Below, piece after piece: positions 43,850 to 53,303 of a DNA stretch of 64,000 nucleotides. The notes below the pieces were generated by a model. The model was not told where the DNA came from, did not search any database, and was given only the letters and a program-made list of their open reading frames with translations. A program made the translations under genes and the position numbers. Numbering within the stretch: the first letter of the stretch is position 1; every line of letters starts with the position of its first letter. The stretch spans positions 1 to 64,000 of the forward strand of contig JABLTG010000092.1 in assembly GCA_016618085.1 (NCBI GenBank). The letters are read 5' to 3'. Source of the DNA: Neovahlkampfia damariscottae (Eukaryota > Heterolobosea > Selenaionea > Neovahlkampfiida > Neovahlkampfiidae).

Positions 43850-45615
43850 ATGGGTATTTCTGGTTTTTCAAAAGACTTCCAAAGTCAATTTCCATTTGCA
43901 TTTGGTGAAATTAAAAGAAGACCTACTGATAAAAATAAAGAAGGATTTATCTCTCAAGAGTGTTCATTTCTCATTCACACAGTTGATCATTTATACATTG
44001 ATTTGAATAGTTTAATACACACAAGTACATTGACCAAAAAAGAAAACAAAAAAAACAAAAAAAACAAAAAAATCCAACATGACAAGATTGATGATGAGAT
44101 ACCAGAACAAACTCCAAACTTGTCATCTGAACCAGCTCAAATTCTTCAAAATATAACAATTAAAGAACCTACTGACTTAAATCAAATTGTTCAGGAAGTG
44201 TTGAAAAAATTGAAACATATTCAAAGACTTATGAAGCCAAGAAAAACTTTATTCATTTCCATGGTTCGAAATTGAAATATTTACCTTTAAAGGATGGAGT
44301 TGCACCACTATCAAAAATGGAAAAACAAAAAAAAAGTAGAATTGATATATTGACAAAATCATCAAATTCTTCACAAGCAATGATAACTCCAAGCTCTATT
44401 TTAATGATAAAATTAGAAATTGCAATCAAAAAATGGTTCAAAACAACAAAAGATATTCAAATGATGATTTTGAGTGGAACAAATGAACCAGGCGAAGGTG
44501 AAATTAAAATTATGAACCATATATCTTCAAATAATGATATAAATGATAATTACATCATTATTAGTCCAGATTCTGATTTCATTCTCTTGATGTTGTGTTG
44601 TTTTGAGAAGACGAATATTTTCCTTTGTGAACCTACGAATCTCATCTCATTCACGTGTTACAGTAAATCTGCATTGATGGATCATTTCAACACATTAATA
44701 CCTTCAAAATCTGGTAAGAACATTTATTTATTCACTTCAAATCCAGCTCAAATTTCAGTCGATTTTACTTTGTTGAGTCTGTTAAGAGGAAATGATTATA
44801 TCCCTGGAATCAGTCGTTGGACAAAATTTAAGCATGTATTTGATCAATACATTCAATTTAAAAAGCAAAATGATTTTTCATTGTTGGAATTACATCACAA
44901 TGAAAAAAATGAAAATTTTTGGAAGTTAAATATCTCAAATTTGGTGAAATTACATGACCATGATGATTTAGAAGAACACAAAGATCTGAATCAATTGAAA
45001 ATTGAGAATTATTTTGATGCAATTTTATGGAACTTGAACATGTACACGTGTTCTTTTGATTATGATCCTATTTATCATGTCAAATATGAATATCTTTCAA
45101 TGGGTGAAGTTAAAGAATATATTGAAAAGATGGGTATTCAAACTATTGATGGACCAAGAATTATTCAAAAGAGTCATCCATTTACCAGTTATCTATTTTC
45201 CATGAATATTTTACCAAAATCAACATACAAAATATTCTTCCCTAAAGAGGTAAATGATAATTTAACAGATGAAATGATTGCTATATTGGAGGAAAATTTC
45301 TCTGGACATGTCAAAGTTGAAGAATTATTAAAGGTCTCCAAGAAATTTCTGGATATGTTTCCTCATGGAGTATCTGAATTATATCAAAACTCGAATTGGA
45401 AAATTGGAAAAAAAGGTAGAATTTGTAAAATTCATTTTAAAAAATCAATTGACAAAAAAAAAAAAAGAAAAATTGAGAATTCTGATGACGAACCACCAAA
45501 GAAAAAAATTGAGAAACAAATCCAAGTTCCAACAAAATATCGAGAACTGAGAGAATTATTGATTCATAAGATATCAACAATGACTGATGAAGAATTACTT
45601 AATTTTGCAAAATGA
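43850..45615 (+). CDS. Short XRN-family 5'-3' exoribonuclease
   Basis: 578 residues, exons 43850-44263 and 44293-45615. The 29-nt intron has a GTTCGA donor and falls inside the MDGVAP motif. XRN catalytic acids are all in place: YIDLNSLIH, MDGVAPLSKM, NEPGEGEIKIM (two Glu), SPDSDFILL (two Asp) and RGNDYIPGI. Xrn1 and Rat1 are 900-1700 residues. This protein has only the nuclease core, with a Lys/Asn-rich insert (KKENKKNKKNKK) and a basic tail with KKKKRKIEN, a likely nuclear localisation signal. It degrades 5'-monophosphate RNA. Which nuclear or cytosolic decay step it serves is unknown. Confidence 0.9.
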
Positions 45616-45655
45616 ACAAAATATTCATTGTATTTTTGTTTTTAACAATAAATTT

Positions 45656-46075
45656 TTATTCTTGTGATGGCTCTTTTAATTTTTGTTCAAAACAAATATT
45701 AAAATTATATTGTATTGTATTATTTGTATAAACCCACATTTCAATGACAAAATTAGAAGAATCTTCTTCATCAGACCAAGAAAAAACAAAATCAAATTTT
45801 TTTGTTCCTTGATAATATTGGATAAAGTTTGGTTGAATTTCTTTGAAAGAATCCATTGAATCAATGAATTTACCTTTACCATAATCATTTTCGGATATTT
45901 TGTATGCTAAATAATAATAAATTGAGTTTTCATTTAATGTGGAAAAATCTTTAAATATTTCTTCTTTCAGTGTTGCTTCTATTTCTTCTTTTTTAGCGGT
46001 AATTATTGTACTTTTTGATGAATAGTGATTTAAAACAGTGTAAGTTATTGATTCTGGAATGTAATGTTTCTCCAT
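45656..46075 (-). CDS. Unknown acidic protein (139 aa)
   Basis: The start at 46075 is chosen because ATTGG lies about 25 nt upstream. 139 residues, no signal peptide, with a Trp/Tyr-rich C-terminal half (KFDFVFSWSDEEDSSNFVIE) suggesting a beta fold. No family recognised. AATAAA overlaps the stop. Confidence 0.5.
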   Translation of the reverse strand: MEKHYIPESITYTVLNHYSSKSTIITAKKEEIEATLKEEIFKDFSTLNENSIYYYLAYKISENDYGKGKFIDSMDSFKEIQPNFIQYYQGTKKFDFVFSWSDEEDSSNFVIEMWVYTNNTIQYNFNICFEQKLKEPSQE

Positions 46076-46575
46076 AGGAGATGTCTTGATTGATAAATTA
46101 ATCCAATCACAAGAAAGTAATTTTGGAAGCAATAAAACAGGATGGTAAAAAAAGAAAACAATACTGATGGATGGTATTGTTCACTAAAATTTATGTTCCA
46201 GAAACAGTAAAAACTCTGAAGATAAATAATTTTATTTTTCAAATCCAAAGAATAGTTCATCCAACGAGATTTTATTATTCAAAAAAACAACACAGATGCA
46301 CAAAAAGAGAAAACTTGGACATCACTCACAACCAAACTCAACCACAACATTCACAAACACCAACAAATTTCAAACCCTGAAACCCTCCGTTTTCTCTAAA
46401 AGAAACATGAAAACAATCCGAGCCATTTGTTTACCAAAAAATGTACTTTAAAATACTCAATCTCTGAAAGCGTTGTTGGGTTGAAGATTAAATGAAATAA
46501 AAATTTTTTAAAAAAAAAAAATGGTTGTCTAAAAAAAATAGTCCAATTATTTCTGTTTGTTTTAACCATTTGCCA
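46076..46575. other. Spacer with a stray DUF4116 repeat fragment
   Basis: About 500 bp. At 46107-46148 the plus strand encodes KKVILEAIKQDGKK, a fragment of a DUF4116 repeat. It is nearly identical in DNA to the repeat at 46675-46705 (TTTTGGAAGCAATAAAAC in both). It is followed by unrelated sequence and stops, so it looks like a relic of the neighbouring repeat gene. The rest (46160-46520) has no recognisable feature. CCAAT for the gene below is near 46552. Confidence 0.5.
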
Positions 46576-47125
46576 ATGGTTTCAAAAGAAGAAAAACAAT
46601 GTGTTTTGAAAGTAATACAAAATGGTGGTTCACTTCAATGTATATCCAAGGAATTACAAAACGACAAAGAAATAGTTTTGGAAGCAATAAAACTTGATGG
46701 TTATTCACTTCAATATGCATGCATCCAAAGAATTAAGCAATGATGAAGAAGTAGTTTTGGAAGCAATAAGACGAAATAGTTATTCACTTGTATATGCATC
46801 CAAAAAATTGAAAGAGGATAAACAATTCATTTTGAAAGCAGTAAAACAGGGTGGTCTTTCACTTGAATGTGCATCAGAGGAATTAAAAAATGATAAACAA
46901 ATAGTTTTGGAAGCAATAAAACAGAATAGTACTTCATTTGAATATGCATCCAAGGAATTAAAGAAGGATAAAAAATTCGTTTTGAAAGCAGTAAATCAAA
47001 ATTGCGTTGTACTTGCCTTTGCATCCAAAGAATTAAAAGAGGACAAAGAAATTGAATGGAAATCTAAAACATTTTTCAAATTCATCAGAGAAATTTCTGC
47101 ATATAACGTTATGTTTAACTTATAG
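46576..47125 (+). pseudogene. DUF4116-repeat gene with one frame break
   Basis: Five to six repeats of about 25 residues: DKEIVLEAIKLDGYSLQYA, DEEVVLEAIRRNSYSLVYAS, DKQFILKAVKQGGLSLECAS, DKQIVLEAIKQNSTSFEYAS, DKKFVLKAVNQNCVVLAFAS. The family's function is unknown. After the second repeat the DNA has TGCATGCA where the others have TGCA. This 4-nt duplication near 46718 shifts the frame, and the rest reads on from the new frame. The start ATG overlaps CCAATGG. It may be a recent pseudogene or a sequencing error. Confidence 0.7.
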
Positions 47126-47384
47126 ATTCAAGTGAAAACAGAAAAAAATATTGATGAAATTAAAGAATAAAAGTTTTCTTCCTTTTGTTCACAGAAAAAT
47201 TTGAATGACCAAGTTCTTCAGAATCAAAAGTTAAAGTAGTATTCTTTTGCAAAAACCAATTTTCCAACTGTTCTTGCTTTATTTTTGCAACTAAAAAAAC
47301 CTAAGATGAGGAAGAGAATAAACAACCAAAATAGATCAAAATGACTAAGTATTGACCAATCAATATCAGATCATCCAATCGAAA

Positions 47385-48293
47385 ATGTCCTCGAATTTAT
47401 CAAAGGTTCTCAACAAATTGCAATGGATGAAAAAAGAAAAAATATGGCCAAATGGAAAGAGATATCTCTGGACTGATTCCTATGGTATTATTCTTTTAGT
47501 CAGTCTTTACAAAGAAACAAAAGAAATCAAATACCTTCAAGAAGCAGAATGGGTAATTGATGATGTAAAAAAAAAATTGGGAAGAAAAAAAGGTGTTAGA
47601 ATTGGAGAGGATCCAGATAGAGATGGTCAATATTTCCATTATCTTTCCAAATGGGTTTACGCTTTGAACGAAATTGGTAAATTCATTCCACAATATCATG
47701 ATGAAGCTGTGAAGACTATTAAAGATATTCATCCACACTTTTATGTTCCACACAGAGGAATAATTTGGAAAATGAAAGAAGATCTATCAGGAATTTATGA
47801 AGGATATGGTTTTGGTGGTCTTGATCATTATGATGCATTCGTTACTTACAGACAAATTGATGAAAATTCATTGGGTAAAGAAATCTCTCAAGTGTACGAA
47901 CTAGTCAAAAGAGATTATAATAATTTCTCATGTAGTCAAGATTTAGGGTTAGGAGAAACACTTTGGATGGCTCATCATTATCCAAAGGAGAATTGGGCTG
48001 AGCATTTAACGACTTTTTGTTTGAATCAATTGAATGATATGTGGGTCTCAAACTCGAAAGATAAAGGATATTTCATGAGAGATGCTGTTTGGGAGAGAAA
48101 TTTTATTTTAGCTTTTGGTAATTTTGGAGTCTCTATTGGCCTTCAAAGTGTTCATATGTGGCATGGAAGAATTGAAAAATTACACAACTTCTTTGACAGT
48201 TTTCAATCAAATGATAAGTATGACAGAGAAGCTATTACTCATGTAATGCATTGTAATTCATTATTTCCAGGTGTATTGATAAAAAAAGACTGA
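47385..48293 (+). CDS. Putative six-hairpin (alpha/alpha toroid) glycosidase-like protein
   Basis: 302 residues, one exon. Repeated helices with SYGIILLVSLYKETKEIKYL, then GLDHYDAFVTYRQID and LGLGETLWMAHHYPKENWA, are reminiscent of the six-hairpin glycosidase-like fold of N-acylglucosamine epimerases and some glycoside hydrolases. No signal peptide, so it is cytosolic. I cannot name the family. Confidence 0.5.
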   Translation: MSSNLSKVLNKLQWMKKEKIWPNGKRYLWTDSYGIILLVSLYKETKEIKYLQEAEWVIDDVKKKLGRKKGVRIGEDPDRDGQYFHYLSKWVYALNEIGKFIPQYHDEAVKTIKDIHPHFYVPHRGIIWKMKEDLSGIYEGYGFGGLDHYDAFVTYRQIDENSLGKEISQVYELVKRDYNNFSCSQDLGLGETLWMAHHYPKENWAEHLTTFCLNQLNDMWVSNSKDKGYFMRDAVWERNFILAFGNFGVSIGLQSVHMWHGRIEKLHNFFDSFQSNDKYDREAITHVMHCNSLFPGVLIKKD

Positions 48294-48566
48294 AATAAAG
48301 AACCTGTTTGTTTTTCATCAATTCAAAACCATGATTTTCAGTATTTGTTTGTGATGATGAAAAAAAGTTCATGTATATTTATTACATAATGTCAACAAAA
48401 TCTTCACATCCGAATTCTTCAAAGAATGTACTAAATTCTGTAATGTTGTTACATCATCAAAAGTACAATCTTCAACGATATTCTGTAACAGTTGACTGCC
48501 AATTTTTGGAAGGTGATCATCTTTTCTTATTTTCACTCTTTTTCCATAGAATTAAATTCGGGACCA

Positions 48567-48941
48567 ATGGAAATTTCTTTGATCAAAAGAATCAAGTTCA
48601 CTGATAAAACAAGAATTCGAAAATACAAATCATTCTCAACATTCGATTCAGATTCTTATCCTAGAAAGGAGAAGGAAAGGAGAAAAGAGGAATTTTTGAT
48701 TTTTAGAGAAGAAACTTCTGCAAAAATGGATATTTTAATTCATAAATTCGAAACGCTAGAAACAAAGATTGATCATGTTCAACTAGAAATTCAATCTGAA
48801 TTGAAGAAAATCGAAAAATATCAAAATTCATGGATCAAATCATTATCTTCAGGTGTTTTTGCGATTATTTTGATATTGTTGTACTATGACTATTTCAATG
48901 CTTCTCGTAGTATTTTCAAAGAAGAAACAAACAAAAATTGA
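48567..48941 (+). CDS. Coiled-coil, tail-TM protein with mitochondrial-type N-terminus (copy 1)
   Basis: 124 residues. A basic N-terminus (LIKRIKFTDKTRIRKYKSF) is followed by a coiled coil starting EEFLIFREETSAKMD and a C-terminal TM helix (SLSSGVFAIILILLYY). This is the architecture of CCDC90/MCUR1/FMP32-like inner-membrane proteins, but the family call is weak. It is a paralogue of the next gene. The ATG overlaps ACCAATGG. An upstream exon from 48389 with a GTGATC intron would also read in frame but lacks a promoter element and is less likely. Confidence 0.6.
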   Translation: MEISLIKRIKFTDKTRIRKYKSFSTFDSDSYPRKEKERRKEEFLIFREETSAKMDILIHKFETLETKIDHVQLEIQSELKKIEKYQNSWIKSLSSGVFAIILILLYYDYFNASRSIFKEETNKN

Positions 48942-48991
48942 ATTTCCAAAAACATTTTGATCTCAAAAATCATTGGTCGAAGAATTTCTTC

Positions 48992-49348
48992 ATGTTAAAA
49001 CGATTCAAATTCAAGACAATTTCAAAAATCGGTTTTAGATCTTTTGTGAATGATTCCGATGATTCTGTAGAAATGAAAAAATCATTCGAAATTGATCAGG
49101 CAGCCAGAGAAGAGTTTTTAATTTTCAGAGAAAAAGCAACTTCAAAATTGGAACTTCAACAAACTAAAATTCAAAATTTGGAAAATGAAATGGATCATAT
49201 TCATAAACAAATTAAAATTCATCTAAAAGCTCAAGAAGAAACTCGAAGTGAAATTGAACTTTTAAATTCAAATCAAAAAGCGATATTATTTTCGATAGTG
49301 ATAATGTACTTAATTCTATTTGTGATCAAATTCACTGGGAACACTTGA
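48992..49348 (+). CDS. Coiled-coil, tail-TM protein with mitochondrial-type N-terminus (copy 2)
   Basis: 118 residues, tandem paralogue of the preceding gene. LKRFKFKTISKIGFRSF aligns with its basic N-terminus, REEFLIFREKATSKLE with its coiled-coil start, and the C-terminal TM helix AILFSIVIMYLILFVI with its TM. ATTGG (CATTGGTCG) lies about 18 nt before the ATG. Only 50 bp separate the two genes, so a tandem duplication is likely. Confidence 0.6.
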   Translation: MLKRFKFKTISKIGFRSFVNDSDDSVEMKKSFEIDQAAREEFLIFREKATSKLELQQTKIQNLENEMDHIHKQIKIHLKAQEETRSEIELLNSNQKAILFSIVIMYLILFVIKFTGNT

Positions 49349-49781
49349 TCCTCAAAACTTCGGAATAAAATTTTTCAATCAATTGGATTTTGATTAAAAA
49401 AAGATTTAATTAAAATTCAATAATTCTGAACCTGAAAAATTGACAAACGCCTTCGCAAAACGACATCACAAACAACAAAGATTCCCACATTTTATTACGA
49501 CGTTCACAAATTCGTCACAAACAACAGTTTGGTCCATGGATTCACATAATTCTGCGCTTACAAAATTTTTTTTGTAGCTGTGGATTTAAATCGTTGCTCA
49601 CAATTATTCTTCAAATGTGTAAAAATGTTTGAATTTCTGTTGGTTGTGAAGATGAATCAGATTCCTTGAATTTTGGTGATTGAAAATTGAATAAATTCCA
49701 ATTCTATTTTGGACCTAAATTCTTCCATTTTCTTGATCTCAATTTCCTTTCTTTTTTTTCACCAATCACTTTGTTGCAAAG
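49349..49781. other. Spacer upstream of MYND gene
   Basis: 433 bp. It contains an imperfect direct repeat around CATCACAAACAACA and CGTCACAAACAACA (about 49465-49525), and CCAAT near 49763, about 17 nt before the MYND gene ATG. No gene recognised. Confidence 0.4.
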
Positions 49782-50933
49782 ATGAAAAAAACATGTGAAG
49801 TTTGTTGGAAAACTGAAAATTTAAAACTTTGTAGTGGTTGTAAAACATTTTATTTTTGTGGAAAAGATTGTCAACAAAAACATTGGAGAACTGTTCACAA
49901 AACACAATGCAAACATTTCAATACATTAACTATTCAAAAAGCACTACAGAATATAAAAACAGGAAAATTATTGTATCCTTCTTTCACTTTTATCTTTTCA
50001 AAATTACAACGAAATTATGATGGAAGAGAAATTATGAAAAATCCAGATGCAGATTCTTTTGGACTTGAAATTCATCAAATAGCATGTACTCTTAATATAC
50101 TACCAATTTTAAAAGAACTTTCAGAAAATCAATTATTTCATGATATGTTCTTTACAAAGAAATTTTTCATCTCAAGAAGTCAACAAAGTTTTTTTGATAA
50201 ATTTAAAATAACTTCAAATGATGTTTCTGATATTTATGATGATAATGAAGAAGAAATGGAATCTTATTTAGAAATTGCAGAGGATGATTTATCTTGTTAT
50301 CAATTTTGTTTTTTACTTTCTACTTTATTATCTCGTTTTACAACTTCAAATACAAAATTTTCAAATGAATCAATTGTTCAAATTTGTCGATTAAATGGAG
50401 ATCCGTTGGTCAGAATTTCTTGTGGAAGTGCTCTTTCCGAACAATTTAGTCATTTGATACGACAATTTGGTTCATTAAAAAAAAAATTGATAATTGAAAA
50501 TGGAGGTTGTTTAGGTGCTTTTTTTGATATAATAGAAGATGAAATGTTCGCTGGAACTGCAATTTCTTTTTTGAATTCTTTACAACAAAATGATTGGAAG
50601 TTGATAAAACAAGATGATTTGAAAATTTTAATACCATTTTTATTAAAACATTTGAAAGAAAAAGATGAATTTAAGAAATACTTTCTTTCAATTTTAAAAT
50701 CTCATTCAAAAATTCTTCAAGAAATGATTAAATCAAATCCACTTCAAAATGAATATTTTAATTATTTTAATCAAGAATTAAAAAATTCAAAAGATGATTT
50801 TGAAAAAGGAATTGAAAAATTATTGGATGGATTCCAAAAATTAACTTTTGATGATCGTTTTAAGTATGAATATCAATGTTGGAGCAAAAGTAGTCAAGAA
50901 CAATGGGATGCAATGAAAAAAATAAAAATTTGA
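49782..50933 (+). CDS. MYND-type zinc finger protein
   Basis: 383 residues, one exon. Residues 5-42 form a MYND finger (CEVCWKTENLKLCSGC, then FYFCGKDCQQKHWRTVHKTQC), a protein-protein interaction module. The remainder is helical, possibly ARM-like (LKILIPFLLKHLKEKDEF), without a SET domain, so it is not an SMYD methyltransferase. Partner unknown. CCAAT about 17 nt upstream. Confidence 0.85.
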   Translation: MKKTCEVCWKTENLKLCSGCKTFYFCGKDCQQKHWRTVHKTQCKHFNTLTIQKALQNIKTGKLLYPSFTFIFSKLQRNYDGREIMKNPDADSFGLEIHQIACTLNILPILKELSENQLFHDMFFTKKFFISRSQQSFFDKFKITSNDVSDIYDDNEEEMESYLEIAEDDLSCYQFCFLLSTLLSRFTTSNTKFSNESIVQICRLNGDPLVRISCGSALSEQFSHLIRQFGSLKKKLIIENGGCLGAFFDIIEDEMFAGTAISFLNSLQQNDWKLIKQDDLKILIPFLLKHLKEKDEFKKYFLSILKSHSKILQEMIKSNPLQNEYFNYFNQELKNSKDDFEKGIEKLLDGFQKLTFDDRFKYEYQCWSKSSQEQWDAMKKIKI

Positions 50934-51082
50934 TATTCATGACAATGCCTTCACACCAAAAAAATAACAAAAATTGTACAACACAAATACATTTAACAAA
51001 GAAATTGCAATTCACAACTTCATCTCGTTTTTACTTTTTTTCTTATTTTCAGTGCCTGTAGAATTGTCCAATCATTTTGTGG

Positions 51083-51892
51083 ATGGAAATAACAGAAGAG
51101 GACAATACACGATTGTTCAAAGAAATAGATGCCCTTAGAATGAAAGGAGATTGGAAAGGACTTGAATCACTGACAAATTCACAAAAAACTGACATACATT
51201 CGGTATATTATTCTGAGTCTTTATTTCAACTCGGAAAACCTTTTGAAGGTTCAGAAATACTCAAATCCTTGAAAATCAATAATAAAAAAGAAACAGCTGT
51301 AGATTTCTTTGTAATGGCAAAAATATCAAGACTACAATATAATCACCATGATGCTTTTAAGTATGACAAAATTGCAGCAAAAAGAGGTTTGGCCAATTCA
51401 CAAAACAATATGATTATTTATTACGATAAGGGAATTGGAACATCAAGAAACCTTCACAAATCATTCTTTTGGATGCAAAAAGCAGCTGAAAATAATTTAG
51501 TAGATTCACAATTCAATTGTGGTCTCTACTTTTACCAAGGAAGTGATTGTTGTGAACAAAATTTTGAAAAATCATTTTATTGGTTTTCAAGAGCTGCTGA
51601 GAAAAATGATGAAATATCTTTGTTTTTTATTGCAGAGCATTATGAAAAAGGTCGTTTCATTGAAAAAAACTTAGACAAAGCTTATGAGATTTATGTTTGG
51701 TTATTGAAAAATGAACACGAAAGAACAAGAAAATTTGCAAGAGAAAAAGTGAATTTCTTTCAAGAAGAAGGTTTAACGTTGATAGCTCATCATGATAAAA
51801 TGAAAATGTATCTCAAATTGATTCCATCAAATACCATGTTAACCATTTATACAGATGTCAATATATTCACCATTGACCAAATTAAGCACTGA
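51083..51892 (+). CDS. Sel1-repeat protein
   Basis: 269 residues, one exon. Three to four Sel1 repeats (YDKGIGTSRNLHKSFFWMQK, YFYQGSDCCEQNFEKSFYWF, EHYEKGRFIEKNLDKAYEIY) sit in the central part. The ends are helical. An adaptor role is expected. CCAAT is about 10 nt before the chosen ATG. Confidence 0.8.
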   Translation: MEITEEDNTRLFKEIDALRMKGDWKGLESLTNSQKTDIHSVYYSESLFQLGKPFEGSEILKSLKINNKKETAVDFFVMAKISRLQYNHHDAFKYDKIAAKRGLANSQNNMIIYYDKGIGTSRNLHKSFFWMQKAAENNLVDSQFNCGLYFYQGSDCCEQNFEKSFYWFSRAAEKNDEISLFFIAEHYEKGRFIEKNLDKAYEIYVWLLKNEHERTRKFAREKVNFFQEEGLTLIAHHDKMKMYLKLIPSNTMLTIYTDVNIFTIDQIKH

Positions 51893-52025
51893 AATAAGAA
51901 TCAAAAGACTTTACTTAATATAGAGGATCAATTTGATCTGTTTTGAACTGATCTTGCTAAATTTAGTATTTTTTGTTTTCAATAAATTCCAGGAGTTTTT
52001 GATGAAAAATCAGATTCAAAGAAAA

Positions 52026-53111
52026 ATGAAAACATTACTCACAACATTGTTATTCTCTCTTTTAGTCAGTATAGTCCTTGCTGGTGGTTCATATGCACCA
52101 AATGTTGGTAATGATTATTACAACAAAAATGATGGTTCATACAAAGATGCCTATGATGCAAAAAACTCAAATTATTATGAAAATGATCAAGCAAAATATC
52201 ATAATAATGACAATGTTTATAATGATGCTGCTAATGAACGGGAATCAAAAAACAACTATAACACAAGAGCAAATGCTGCTGAAAACAAACTTGCAAATCG
52301 AAATACCTATGCAAATGAAAGAGATGATGCAGATGTTTACAAAAATCATTTAAAATTCAATAAAGATAATAAATACAATAATGATCGTTATGCAAATAAA
52401 AAATACAACAATTATGTTGATGATTCAAATTTGAATGATTATGGTAGAGTTAACAAAGTATCAAAACATCAAAAACAAAGAGACAGCAATAATGAAAACT
52501 CAGAAGCAAATCATTATGAAACAACTCATAATGAAAATGCAGATGCTGGTATTGGATATGGTGGTTATGGAAAAGGTGGAGCAAAACATGGATCTTCAAA
52601 AAAGCACATGCAAAAACATGGTTTCAGAAATAACAGAAACTCCGACTGGATCAATGATTTTGATGTTGATTCATTAAACTCTGAAAACAAAATCAACCAA
52701 TATAAAACCAAAAGAGGAGTCAATTTTGAAGACACCAAAGCTGCTAAAGAAGATAATAGAAATGCTGTTTATTATGAAAATGATAACCAAAATATCAAAC
52801 AAAGAAGAGGTAAGGATTATAAAGAAAATGTTGTTGATCAATATAACAAATATGCAAATTCTGACACCAACAAGAACAACTATGATAGAGCAAATAATTA
52901 TCAAACAAATTCTGCAAACAAAAATAACAAAAAAGTTGTCAATCATCAAAAAAGTGATAATTCAAATGTCAAGCATTCATATCGTGATAATGATAATCTT
53001 CAAAAAACAATTGCAAGAGATCAAGGTGCTGGCTATGGAAATAATTATGGTGGATATGGTAGTTATCGTGATCAACCTGGTTATGGATATTTTGGAAATG
53101 ATCATTATTAA
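52026..53111 (+). CDS. Secreted, Cys-free, Asn/Tyr/Asp-rich disordered protein 3
   Basis: 361 residues, one exon. The signal peptide is MKTLLTTLLFSLLVSIVLA, with cleavage expected before GGSYAP. The mature protein has no cysteine and consists of short Tyr/Asn/Asp/Lys units (NDYYNKNDGSYKDAYD). It has two Gly/Tyr-rich patches (GYGGYGKGG; the C-terminal GYGNNYGGYGSY). KKHMQKHGF and KRGVNF...KQRRGKDYK are shared with the protein at 18328. The length equals that of the protein at 11983. The open frame upstream of 52026 is ignored because it would hide the signal peptide. No CCAAT near the ATG; TTTTCAATAAAT is present, as at 18328. Confidence 0.82.
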   Translation: MKTLLTTLLFSLLVSIVLAGGSYAPNVGNDYYNKNDGSYKDAYDAKNSNYYENDQAKYHNNDNVYNDAANERESKNNYNTRANAAENKLANRNTYANERDDADVYKNHLKFNKDNKYNNDRYANKKYNNYVDDSNLNDYGRVNKVSKHQKQRDSNNENSEANHYETTHNENADAGIGYGGYGKGGAKHGSSKKHMQKHGFRNNRNSDWINDFDVDSLNSENKINQYKTKRGVNFEDTKAAKEDNRNAVYYENDNQNIKQRRGKDYKENVVDQYNKYANSDTNKNNYDRANNYQTNSANKNNKKVVNHQKSDNSNVKHSYRDNDNLQKTIARDQGAGYGNNYGGYGSYRDQPGYGYFGNDHY

Positions 53112-53303
53112 ACATTTCAATAAAAGTTTCGTGCAAATTATTAACCCAATTAATTGTAAATTAAACCAAGAATTACCCTAACAAAAATTATTCCAGAAAA
53201 AGATGTTAACTTTTTAGTTGAACTATAATTTGATATACTAGCAGCTGTTCACTATATTAATTAAGGTAAATACTCACCATTGTTTTATTGGTTCGGAGTT
53301 TTA

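Noticed and set aside
46171-46380. 69-codon plus-strand frame
   Set aside because: Its composition looks like chance, it has no promoter element, and it lies in the spacer that holds only a DUF4116 fragment.
48389-48566. Upstream first exon for the coiled-coil/TM gene (48389-48523 spliced to 48561)
   Set aside because: It reads in frame, but the donor would be GTGATC, unlike other introns here. The tandem paralogue starts at the position equal to 48567, and CCAATGG overlaps that ATG.
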